Assembly (NCBI RefSeq): GCF_004124275.1
Contig: NZ_CP027218.1
Location: 3,537,501-3,601,500 of the forward strand
Origin: Pseudomonas sp. DTU12.3
Lineage (GTDB): Bacteria > Pseudomonadota > Gammaproteobacteria > Pseudomonadales > Pseudomonadaceae
Length of the DNA stretch: 64,000 nt
Direction of reading: 5' to 3'
Under the pieces are notes generated by a model. The model did not search any database and was not told the DNA's origin. It saw nothing but the letters and a program-made list of their open reading frames with translations. Numbering within the stretch: position 1 is the stretch's first letter; the number at the start of each line of letters is the position of its first letter. This document shows positions 56,817-64,000 of the stretch, in pieces. Made by a program: the position numbers and the translations under genes.

Positions 56817-57890
56817 TTAAACGCTGAGCGCGGCGCGCAGTTGCGCTTCGAGTTGCACCGCGTCGAGTTGCTGACCGATCAACACCAGACGCGTGACGCG
56901 CGCTTCATCGGTGCCCCACTGACGGTCGAAATGCTTGTCGAAACGCGTGCCGACACCCTGGATCAGCAGGCGCATTGGCTTGTTCGGAATGGCTGCGAAG
57001 CCTTTGACGCGCAGGATGCCGTGCTTGACCACCAGTTGCGTCAGCGCGTCGAGCAGCAGGCTTTCTTCGGCTTGCGGCAGTTCGATGGAGATCGAATCGA
57101 AGGCGTCGTGATCGTGGTCATCGTGGTCATCATCGCCTTCACCATGGTGGTGATCGTGATGGCTGTGACGGCTGTCGATGTGTTCCTCGGAACCGGCGCC
57201 GAGGCCGATCAGCACGTCGAGTGGCAGACGACCGTTGCTGGCTTCGATGATTTTCACCGCTGGCGGCAGCTCTTCGGCGACTTCTGCACGCACGCGAGCG
57301 AGGTCTTCCGGGCTGGTCTGGTCGGCCTTGTTGAGGATCACCAGGTCGGCGCTGGCCAGTTGGTCGGCGAACAGTTCGTGCAGCGGCGACTCATGATCGA
57401 GGTTCGGGTCGAGTTTGCGCTGGGCATCGACCTGATCCGGGAACGCGGCGAAAGTGCCAGCGGCCACGGCCGGGCTGTCGACCACGGTAATCACTGCGTC
57501 AACGGTGCAGGCGCTGCGGATTTCCGGCCACTGGAAGGCTTGCACCAGAGGTTTTGGCAGGGCCAGGCCCGAGGTTTCGATGAGGATGTGGTCTAGGTCG
57601 CCGCGACGCGCGACCAATTCGCGCATCACCGGGAAGAATTCTTCCTGAACGGTGCAGCACAGGCAGCCGTTGGCCAGTTCATAAACGCGGCCAACCGCTT
57701 CTTCTTCGGTGCAACCGATGGAGCATTGCTTGAGGATTTCACCGTCGATGCCCAACTCGCCAAACTCGTTGACGATCACCGCGATGCGACGCCCCTGAGC
57801 GTTGTCGAGCATGTGCCGCAGCAGCGTGGTTTTGCCCGAGCCGAGGAAGCCGGTAACGATAGTGACGGGGAGTTTGGCCAGTGTTTTCAT
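56817..57890 (-). CDS. cobW: CobW, cobalamin-biosynthesis P-loop metallochaperone
   Basis: A 357-residue G3E-family GTPase that supports cobalt delivery to CobN. It has Walker [12 protein letters not shown] (about 13), the metal-binding NGCLCC (CxCC), NKAD for guanine specificity, and a His/Asp-rich loop (SHHDHHHGEGDDDHDDHDHD, about 240-260) suited to cobalt. The start at 57890 gives MKTLAKLPVTIVTG. A cobalamin riboswitch lies about 110 bp upstream, so cobW-cobN and perhaps the ChlI/ChlD pair are repressed by B12. Confidence 0.96.
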   Translation of the reverse strand: MKTLAKLPVTIVTGFLGSGKTTLLRHMLDNAQGRRIAVIVNEFGELGIDGEILKQCSIGCTEEEAVGRVYELANGCLCCTVQEEFFPVMRELVARRGDLDHILIETSGLALPKPLVQAFQWPEIRSACTVDAVITVVDSPAVAAGTFAAFPDQVDAQRKLDPNLDHESPLHELFADQLASADLVILNKADQTSPEDLARVRAEVAEELPPAVKIIEASNGRLPLDVLIGLGAGSEEHIDSRHSHHDHHHGEGDDDHDDHDHDAFDSISIELPQAEESLLLDALTQLVVKHGILRVKGFAAIPNKPMRLLIQGVGTRFDKHFDRQWGTDEARVTRLVLIGQQLDAVQLEAQLRAALSV

Positions 57891-57999
57891 CGGTATGCCC
57901 TTTGGCAAGCGGCGGGCATACGGGACGAGAACCGGCAACGCGCGTGCGTGCCCGGAGAGTTCGCCACCGGATCACCCCGCCCGGTTGAATTGAGAATCT

Positions 58000-58175
58000 G
58001 TGACGAGGCAGGTCTCCTGGCTGACGGCGTTCAGGCGCGGGGCCTGGCGTTTGCTGCGCCTTCCCGCGGGCTCATCGATTGAGCTGGCAGTGGCGTGGCA
58101 GCGAACATCGCCGTTCACAGTTGCGGGGGCAGCCGCGGCATTGACCGCGTTCCCTTCTTAGCTTCGACAGGTGTC
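58000..58175 (-). promoter_or_regulatory. Cobalamin riboswitch of the cobW-cobN operon
   Basis: On the minus strand the order of conserved blocks is AAGGGAAcGCGGT, GGCTGCCCCCGCAACTGTGA, GCCACTG, CGGGAAGGC and the B12 box GCCAGGAGACCTGCCT. These match the cobalamin aptamer. It precedes cobW by about 110 bases. Expression is expected to fall when adenosylcobalamin is abundant. Confidence 0.9.
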
Positions 58176-58239
58176 AAAGAACCTCGAAAGCGCAAGGCTA
58201 CGCATGGCTTGCTTATGGGTCAATGTTTGGGTTTTTTTG

Positions 58240-58525
58240 GATTGGGAGCATATCCGTTGCTGCGGGTGCGGCCGCTGGCGGTTTCGCTCTTACAGCGAGT
58301 CACCTTTTCCAAACGCCGAAAAGGTAACCCAAAAGGCTTTGCCCCGGCGTACGGCACTTCGCTGAGGCTCAGTGTTCCCTCGCTACGGTGTCCATCCGGG
58401 GGCATCGCCTACGGTTTGCTTCGCTGCACCTCCTCTCGATGTGTTCGACTTCGTCGAACGGCGCTGCGCGCCTATCCCCCGGATGAACACCTCCGCTCGG
58501 CCTGCCGAAGGGGCAAAAAAGCCAG
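58240..58525. repeat. Left arm of a long imperfect inverted repeat
   Basis: This arm (including CACCTTTTCCAAACGCCGAA and GCTTCGCTGCACCTCCTCTC) is about 70-80 percent similar by eye to the reverse complement of 58808-59060. It carries no convincing gene; several open frames cross it but none has protein character. It is part of an intergenic repeat cluster of about 850 bp. Confidence 0.75.
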
Positions 58526-58547
58526 ATCAAAAGCCAGATCAAGAGCC

Positions 58548-58708
58548 CCTCACCCTAGCCCTCTCCCGGAGGGAGAGGGGACTGACCGAGGTGATTGCGA
58601 GAGATACGCCGACGTGCGATACCGCGTTGAACTCAGATTCTGAAAAGCCCACAAATCGGCTCCCTCTCCCTCGGGAGAGGGCTGGGCGGGCGGCGTTCCG
58701 ATGAGGGG
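58548..58708. repeat. CCCTCACC/CTCTCCC palindromic repeat inside the inverted repeat
   Basis: CCCCTCACCCTAGCCCTCTCCC-GGAGGGAGAGG on the left and CCCTCTCCCTCGGGAGAGGGC on the right repeat the element at 32131-32270. It lies between the two long arms, so the arrangement is a repeat within a repeat. Confidence 0.75.
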
Positions 58709-58807
58709 CAGCAACAACGCAAATCAAAAGCCGAACACCCGCGCTCCTCACCACTCAATAGGCCGAGTGTCAGCTCGCCTGCTTTTGATCTTGATCCACG
58801 AGCGACG

Positions 58808-59060
58808 TCGGAAGGCTGAGTGGAGGGATTGATCCGGGGGTGGGAGCGCAGCGACCGTTTGGCGCAGCCAAACACAGCGAGAGGAGGTGCAGCGAAGCAA
58901 ACCGTAGACGCTGCGCCCGGATCGATCCCGCAGCGAAGGAACCCCGAGCCCCAGCGAGCGGGCCGCACGCAGGAGCAAGCCTTTTTAGTTACTTTTTCGG
59001 CGCCTGGAAAAAGTGACCCGCCGTAAGGGCGGAACCCTAAGAAGCCGTTACCGCAGCAAC
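58808..59060. repeat. Right arm of the long imperfect inverted repeat
   Basis: Inverted partner of 58240-58525, with GAGAGGAGGTGCAGCGAAGC and CGGCGCCTGGAAAAAGTGAC matching the left arm in reverse complement. No gene is supported here. Confidence 0.75.
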
Positions 59061-59116
59061 GGATCCACCCACAAAATTGACTAAAATCCCCAACCCATGC
59101 TCTCCTACACAACTTG

Positions 59117-59315
59117 TTACGGGTGCCCTTCACAGGGTGAAACGGGAAACCGGTGAATCATGTGCTTTACTCAAAGCCATGTCAGTCCGGTGCTGCCCCC
59201 GCAACGGTAAGCGAGCGAAGCGTCAAATCCACTGTGCCGATACGGCATGGGAAGGTGACGCTTGCAGGTCGGCCTGACGCCAACCCCTCGTGAGCCCGGA
59301 GACCGGCCCGCAACA
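59117..59315 (+). promoter_or_regulatory. Cobalamin riboswitch of the cbtB-cbtA operon
   Basis: Conserved blocks in order: ACGGGAAACCGGTGAATC, GGTGCTGCCCCCGCAACGGTA, TCCACTGTG, ATGGGAAGGTG, and GAGCCCGGAGACCGGCCC as the B12 box. It is followed by a hairpin (59375-59403) and then cbtB. This matches the known placement of B12 riboswitches before cbtAB cobalt transporters. Confidence 0.92.
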
Positions 59316-59374
59316 CACAGTGCGCATTTTGCGTCGCTGAACATAACAAACCCGCGGTGGGCGGGCGCTGTTCG

Positions 59375-59406
59375 AACCCCTGCGTGCTCGACCCGCAGGG
59401 GTTTTA
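59375..59406 (+). terminator. Hairpin in the cbtB leader, possible riboswitch expression platform
   Basis: A 10-bp perfect stem (59375-59384 with 59394-59403, AACCCCTGCG) with a 9-nt loop is followed by a short T run (TTTTAT). It lies between the cobalamin aptamer and cbtB and could terminate transcription when ligand is bound. Confidence 0.6.
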
Positions 59407-59447
59407 TGCGCTCTATATCACCCGCTGACATTCCAGAGGGAAGCGCC

Positions 59448-59645
59448 ATGTCGATCATCAGCAGCACCGGCAGCAACACGGACAAAATTTCCACCACCAC
59501 GACCCTGAGCCAGCGTCTGACCGCCGCAGTCTTCGCGTCGATTCTGGGTGCCAGCCTGGTCTATTTCGCCGGTTTCTCGCATATCGAAGCAGTGCACAAC
59601 GCCGCGCACGATACCCGCCACAGCGCCGCGTTCCCGTGCCACTGA
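59448..59645 (+). CDS. cbtB: CbtB, predicted cobalt transporter small subunit
   Basis: A 65-residue protein with one membrane segment (about 24-44, RLTAAVFASILGASLVYFAG) and the C-terminal His-rich tail HNAAHDTRHSAAFPCH typical of CbtB. GAGGG precedes the start. It lies 11 bp before cbtA and downstream of a cobalamin riboswitch, so it probably takes part in cobalt import for B12 synthesis. Confidence 0.9.
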   Translation: MSIISSTGSNTDKISTTTTLSQRLTAAVFASILGASLVYFAGFSHIEAVHNAAHDTRHSAAFPCH

Positions 59646-59656
59646 GACCTGCCGAC

Positions 59657-60358
59657 ATGATCAAGCGAATTGCCCAAACTGCAGGTTTCACCGGCCTGCT
59701 GGCCGCCCTGCTCCTCACCCTGCTGCAAAGCTTCTGGGTTTCACCGCTGATTCTCCAGGCCGAAACCTTCGAGAAATCCGCACCGGTTGCCGAAGTCCAC
59801 GAACACACCGCTGGCGCCGCCGCGCACACTCATGATGCCGAAGCCTGGGAGCCTGAAGACGGTTGGCAGCGCGTGGTTTCGACCACCGGCGGCAATCTGG
59901 TGGTTGCGGTCGGTTTCGCCCTGATTCTCGCGGGTCTGTACACCCTGCGCGCGCCGACCAAAACCTCGCAAGGCCTGCTCTGGGGTCTGGCCGGTTATGC
60001 CACTTTCGTCCTCGCGCCGACTTTGGGTCTGCCGCCTGAATTGCCGGGCACCGCTGCCGCTGATCTGGCATCGCGCCAGATGTGGTGGATCGGCACTGCC
60101 GCGTCTACGGCTGTCGGCCTGTCGCTGATCGTGTTCAGTCGTCACTGGCTGATGAAAATCCTCGGCGTGGCCATTCTTGCCGTGCCGCACGTGATCGGCG
60201 CTCCGCAACCGGAAGTCCATTCGATGCTCGCTCCCGAAGCATTGGAAGCACAGTTCAAAATCGCTTCGCAGTTGACCAACGTGGCGTTCTGGCTGGCCTT
60301 GGGCCTGATCAGTGCCTGGTTGTTCCGCCGCAAAAGTGATGGTCAATACCACGCATGA
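59657..60358 (+). CDS. cbtA: CbtA, predicted cobalt transporter
   Basis: A 233-residue membrane protein with five to six hydrophobic segments. A periplasmic/loop region with EVHEHTAGAAAHTHDAEAW is rich in His and suits cobalt binding. The family motif GLPPELPG and VPHVIGAPQPEVH are present. The start at 59657 follows cbtB. It overlaps cobE by four bases. Confidence 0.92.
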   Translation: MIKRIAQTAGFTGLLAALLLTLLQSFWVSPLILQAETFEKSAPVAEVHEHTAGAAAHTHDAEAWEPEDGWQRVVSTTGGNLVVAVGFALILAGLYTLRAPTKTSQGLLWGLAGYATFVLAPTLGLPPELPGTAAADLASRQMWWIGTAASTAVGLSLIVFSRHWLMKILGVAILAVPHVIGAPQPEVHSMLAPEALEAQFKIASQLTNVAFWLALGLISAWLFRRKSDGQYHA

Positions 60359-60768
60359 CGACTGCCGGCGCAGCGCCGACCCTGGTGGTCGGCCTGGGCT
60401 GCCAGCGCGGCTGCCCCGCCAGCACGCTGCGCGCGTTGCTTGACCAGGCGTTGCAAGCCCATCGCATTGAACTGCAAGCGGTCAAAGCCCTGGCCAGTAT
60501 CGACTTGAAACGCGATGAGCCCGGTTTGCAGGAACTCGCCGCACAACTGGCGCTGCCGCTGCTGTACTTCAGCAGTGCAGAACTGGCCAGTTATCAGCAG
60601 CAACTCAGCCACCATTCACAAATCGCCTACGAGCGCACCGGTTGTTACGGTGTGGCAGAAAGCGCGGCGTTGGCACTCGCTGAACAGCTGATCCAGGCGC
60701 CGGCAAAACTGCTGATTTCCCGGCAAAAATACGCTCAGGCTACGTTGGCATTGGCCGGTGCAGCGTAA
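60355..60768 (+). CDS. cobE: Cobalamin biosynthesis protein CobE (CbiG C-terminal family)
   Basis: A 137-residue protein with the CobE/CbiG-C signature VVGLGCQRGCPASTL at the N-terminus, LALPLLYFSSAEL in the middle and GCYGVAESAALALA near the end. The family takes part in corrin ring contraction steps. It overlaps cbtA (ATGA) and is followed by cobM after 81 bp. Confidence 0.9.
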   Translation: MTTAGAAPTLVVGLGCQRGCPASTLRALLDQALQAHRIELQAVKALASIDLKRDEPGLQELAAQLALPLLYFSSAELASYQQQLSHHSQIAYERTGCYGVAESAALALAEQLIQAPAKLLISRQKYAQATLALAGAA

Positions 60769-60849
60769 AATCCCGATAATCTCCCCGTTTGATCATGAGC
60801 AATCTTCATCTGAAGCATTGCCCTGCCCCGTTTTTCACAGGATTTCTTC

Positions 60850-61596
60850 ATGACCGTCTACTTCATCGGCGCCGGCCCCGGCGACCCGGAATTGATCACC
60901 GTCAAAGGCCAGCGGTTGATCCGCAGCTGCCCGGTGATCATCTATGCAGGCTCGCTGGTGCCAGCAGCGGTGCTGGACGGTCATCAGGCGCAAACGCTGG
61001 TCAATAGCGCCGAACTGCATCTGGAACAGATCATCGACCTGATCAAGTCTGCCCATGAAAAAGGCCAGGACGTGGCTCGGGTGCATTCCGGCGATCCGAG
61101 TCTGTATGGCGCGATTGGCGAGCAGATTCGCTATTTGCGCGAGCTGAACATCCCGTTCGAAATCATTCCCGGGGTAACCGCGACGGCGGCGTGTGCGGCG
61201 TTACTGGGTGCCGAACTGACCCTGCCGGATGTCTCGCAAAGCGTGATCCTGACCCGCTACGCGGATAAAACCGCGATGCCAGCCGGCGAAGAACTCGCCA
61301 GCCTGGCGCAGCACGGCGCGACCATGGCGATTCATTTGGGGGTGAACCATCTGCAGAAGATTCTGGTAGAGCTGTTGCCGCACTACGGCGCGGATTGCCC
61401 GATTGCGGTGATTCACCGGGCGACATGGCCCGATCAGGATTGGGTGGTGGGGACACTGGCGGATATTGCCGGGAAGGTTGAAGCCAAGGGGTTTCGGCGT
61501 ACGGCGTTGATTCTGGTTGGGCGTGTGCTGGGCAGTGAAGTGTTCAGCGAATCATCGTTGTATCGTGCCGGGCATGCGCACCTTTACAGGCCATGA
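60850..61596 (+). CDS. cobM: Precorrin-4 C11-methyltransferase
   Basis: A 248-residue SAM-dependent tetrapyrrole methylase that methylates C-11 of precorrin-4. It begins MTVYFIGAGPGDPELITVKG, with VHSGDPSLYGAIGEQ, IIPGVTATAACAA and TRYADKTAMP, all typical of CobM/CbiF. AGGA lies before the start. It is the last gene of the cbtBA-cobE-cobM set. Confidence 0.96.
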   Translation: MTVYFIGAGPGDPELITVKGQRLIRSCPVIIYAGSLVPAAVLDGHQAQTLVNSAELHLEQIIDLIKSAHEKGQDVARVHSGDPSLYGAIGEQIRYLRELNIPFEIIPGVTATAACAALLGAELTLPDVSQSVILTRYADKTAMPAGEELASLAQHGATMAIHLGVNHLQKILVELLPHYGADCPIAVIHRATWPDQDWVVGTLADIAGKVEAKGFRRTALILVGRVLGSEVFSESSLYRAGHAHLYRP

Positions 61597-61659
61597 ATTG
61601 GAACGCGGAGCGTCCCGGGCTGCATTCCCACGCAGAGCGTGGGAGCGATCAAAAGGTCC

Positions 61660-61728
61660 CCTTCGCGAGCAGGCTCGCTCCCACATTTGATTGCATTCCA
61701 AAGGTGGGAGCGAGCCTGCTCGCGAAGG
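61660..61728. repeat. REPIN between cobM and nfuA
   Basis: Arms 61660-61684 and 61704-61728 are perfect 25-bp inverted copies (CCTTCGCGAGCAGGCTCGC...) with a 19-bp centre. A further partial copy (CCCACGCAGAGCGTGGGAG) lies at 61628-61646. Confidence 0.92.
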
Positions 61729-61747
61729 CGTCGGTGCATTTCACCCA

Positions 61748-61781
61748 TAAAAAAACGGCGCTCACGGGGCGCCGTTTTTCA
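61748..61781. terminator. Bidirectional terminator between cobM and nfuA
   Basis: AAAAACGGCGC and GCGCCGTTTTT with a short loop form a near-perfect stem flanked by A and T tracts, so it can stop transcription from both sides. Confidence 0.85.
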
Positions 61782-61802
61782 TGTCCGCAGTGAACACCTT
61801 AC

Positions 61803-62444
<642 letters not shown>

Positions 62445-63467
62445 CTAGTATTTTTGTCGGGAAAGATTCTCGTCGGCCGCGCCATCGACCCGCGCCTTGA
62501 GCCAGCGATAACTGCGCTTTTCCACCCATTCGTAGCTCAGCCACGAGCCAACGCCAATCGCCAGCGCACACACAACAAACATCAGATACGGGTTGATGGC
62601 GTAGCGCTGCGCAATGAACCCACCCGCTGACAGCACCAGAACGTGCATCAGATACACCGAATAGGAGCAGTCGCCGAGTAGTTTCAGCACCCGGCTGCGC
62701 TCGACATAACGCTCAAGTGAAATGCACGCCATTACCAGCACGGCGCTCGGCACGCCCCAGTTGAACAGCCTTGGTGCCGGTGCCCAGTGGTAGATCGTCA
62801 GCAGTGCCGCGCCAATCGCCAGCAGCGGCAACCACAGGCCGGCGCCGATCCAGCCCCGGCGATAAAGCATGCCGATGCCGATCCCCAGCAAGAACTCATA
62901 AACAATGTCCGACCGATAGAACTCGCTGATCCAGCCAAACCCGGTCCAGGCTTGCGAAACGGCAAACAGCAATGCCGCAACCACCAACAGGCGTACCTGC
63001 AAGCGAAACAGCAGCGCCCAGGCAAACAGCACGTAGAAGAGCATTTCGTAATTGAGTGTCCAGCCGACATTCAGTGTCGGGTAGAACCCGTATCCGCCGG
63101 GGTTTTCGGTGGGAATGAACAGCAATGACAGCAGCAGATGCGCCCAGTCCACGCTCTGGTCCGGCAGCAACGGCTGGGCAAACACCACCAGCAGCGCCAT
63201 CAACAGCGTGTACAGCCAGTACGCCGGGACGATGCGAAACAAGCGGTAGAGCAGAAACCGCGCCGGTGGCAGCGGTTTGTTCTCGGTGGAAAGGAAAATC
63301 ACCAGACCGCTGATGACGAAGAAAATGTCGACGCCCACCGCGCCTTTGTCGATAAACAGCTGGCCAACCGGCCCACGTGCCTGGAAGTCGAAGAAAATCT
63401 GCATGAAGTGGTGGCAGACCACCGTCCACGCCGCAAGCGCACGCAGGGCCTGCACTGAAATCAACAT
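62445..63467 (-). CDS. Acyltransferase-3 family membrane protein
   Basis: A 340-residue protein with about ten membrane segments. The family motif at the N-terminus is AWTVVCHHFMQI with the conserved His, then GAVGVDIFFVISGLVI. Such proteins O-acylate surface carbohydrates. No glycan gene lies next to it in the window. It lies 57 bp upstream of nfuA on the same strand; GGGAGAG precedes its start. Confidence 0.9.
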   Translation of the reverse strand: MLISVQALRALAAWTVVCHHFMQIFFDFQARGPVGQLFIDKGAVGVDIFFVISGLVIFLSTENKPLPPARFLLYRLFRIVPAYWLYTLLMALLVVFAQPLLPDQSVDWAHLLLSLLFIPTENPGGYGFYPTLNVGWTLNYEMLFYVLFAWALLFRLQVRLLVVAALLFAVSQAWTGFGWISEFYRSDIVYEFLLGIGIGMLYRRGWIGAGLWLPLLAIGAALLTIYHWAPAPRLFNWGVPSAVLVMACISLERYVERSRVLKLLGDCSYSVYLMHVLVLSAGGFIAQRYAINPYLMFVVCALAIGVGSWLSYEWVEKRSYRWLKARVDGAADENLSRQKY

Positions 63468-63496
63468 CGCCCGCTCTCCCGGTCTCGACTAACCCC

Positions 63497-63585
63497 TGTA
63501 GGAGCTGCGGCACGCTGCGATCTTTTGATTTTTGGTTTTCAAGATCAAAAGATCGCAGCCTCGTTTCACTCGACAGCTCCTACAC
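63497..63585. repeat. REPIN-like inverted repeat (GATCAAAAGATCGCAG family)
   Basis: TGTAGGAGCTGCGGCACGCTGCGATC... and GATCAAAAGATCGCAGCC...CAGCTCCTACA form a degenerate palindrome of the same family as 20340-20425. Confidence 0.85.
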
Positions 63586-63637
63586 GGGGGATTTGTGTTG
63601 GTGCTGATAGGTGGGACAGCGGGTGGGTGGCAAAAGA

Positions 63638-64000
63638 TCAAAGATTCTCGTAGCGGTTCATGTCCAGCACACCCTCTTCCACCGGGTCGGTTTCGTGCAG
63701 GTACTGGCTCAGGTCATGGAAATAGAACCAGAACTGCGGATGGCTGCGACGAATCCCCCAACGCTCGACGATTTTCTCGAAACGGTTGGCGTCCTTGGCG
63801 TTCTCCATCGCATCGACGAACGCAGGCACCTGATCGGCCGGAATGTTGAAAATGAAATTCGGGTAGCTGCTGAGCACGCCCGGGTAAATGGTCAACGTGT
63901 CCAGCCCTGGCTGATAACGCAGCGATTCGCCGGTAAGAAACGCGACGTTGCTGTGCGCGCGGTTGCGCAACAGGCTGTACACCTCGCGTTTGCCATCGGC
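63638..64000 (-). CDS. cti: Fatty acid cis/trans isomerase, C-terminal part
   Basis: The last 120 codons of a gene that runs off the right edge. The visible sequence (VYSLLRNRAHSNV, YPGVLSSYPNFIFN, FYFHDLSQYLHE) matches the C-terminus of the periplasmic heme enzyme Cti. This isomerises cis to trans unsaturated acyl chains of membrane lipids under solvent or heat stress in Pseudomonas. The heme motif and N-terminus lie outside the window. Confidence 0.85.
   Translation of the reverse strand, partial: ADGKREVYSLLRNRAHSNVAFLTGESLRYQPGLDTLTIYPGVLSSYPNFIFNIPADQVPAFVDAMENAKDANRFEKIVERWGIRRSHPQFWFYFHDLSQYLHETDPVEEGVLDMNRYENL

Noticed and set aside
55572..57596. 674-codon plus-strand ORF opposite cobN and cobW
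   Set aside because: Antisense shadow of two well-supported genes; no recognisable domain.
58095..58643. 182-codon ORF over the cobW riboswitch and left repeat arm
   Set aside because: It spans a riboswitch and repeat DNA, and composition is Arg/Pro-rich as expected of a shadow frame.

Overview
The window looks like a chromosomal segment of a fluorescent-group Pseudomonas. Evidence: the gacA-uvrC-pgsA-tRNA(Gly, Cys, Leu) block with a TTG-started gacA, GC-rich codon use, an HbcR-type 3-hydroxybutyrate locus, a cobalamin cluster with cobW-cobN, and many copies of Pseudomonas REP/REPIN palindromes. No rRNA, prophage, intact insertion sequence, CRISPR array or plasmid function was seen.

Layout. 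1-1603 (minus): 5-oxoprolinase subunit PxpA with biotin-carrier and biotin-carboxylase-like genes (the last cut by the window edge), divergent from a LysR regulator at 1729. 2789-3364: an unrecognised membrane-anchored protein. 3603-4081: three tRNA genes, then pgsA, uvrC and gacA (minus). 7330-8531: GNAT and nitrilase-family pair. 8684-10224: a DAHP synthase gene behind an aromatic-codon-rich leader peptide, a strong intrinsic terminator and a second small ORF, which together look like an attenuator. 10287-13050: repeat protein, lipase, parvulin. 13184-18719: yejABEF peptide importer. 18887-24854: sigma-54 activator, permease, 3-hydroxybutyrate dehydrogenase and acetoacetyl-CoA synthetase. 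24861-28962: PilT/PilU-like ATPase, hybrid histidine kinase and a second parvulin. 28972-35743 (minus): kdgK, a PLP-dependent D-amino-acid lyase/dehydratase, IclR, RidA and a polar amino-acid ABC transporter, plausibly a D-glucosaminate or D-amino-acid catabolic unit.

35974-37066 holds a small two-gene unit (52-aa ORF plus carbohydrate-binding-like protein) and a thioredoxin-like protein. 37243-45658 is the most interesting region: a tightly overlapping five-gene operon encoding a UDP-GlcNAc 2-epimerase, an NfrB-like inner-membrane glycosyltransferase with C-terminal MshEN-type c-di-GMP-binding motifs, an NfrA-like outer-membrane TPR/beta-barrel protein, a YbcH/DUF4434-like periplasmic protein and a membrane GGDEF diguanylate cyclase. 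It reads as a self-contained c-di-GMP-controlled exopolysaccharide system related to the E. coli phage N4 receptor (Nfr) system, with its own cyclase built in.

45799-51146: TerC/CBS membrane protein, MerR regulator, an Old-Yellow-Enzyme-type gene interrupted by an in-frame amber codon, and a phospholipase-D-like protein. 51153-61596: cobalamin genes, comprising VWA and ChlI-like chelatase subunits, cobN carrying an in-frame REPIN, cobW, two outward-facing cobalamin riboswitches separated by a long imperfect inverted repeat, cbtB, cbtA, cobE and cobM. 61803-64000: nfuA, an acyltransferase-3 membrane protein and the 3' end of the fatty acid cis/trans isomerase gene (cut by the window edge).
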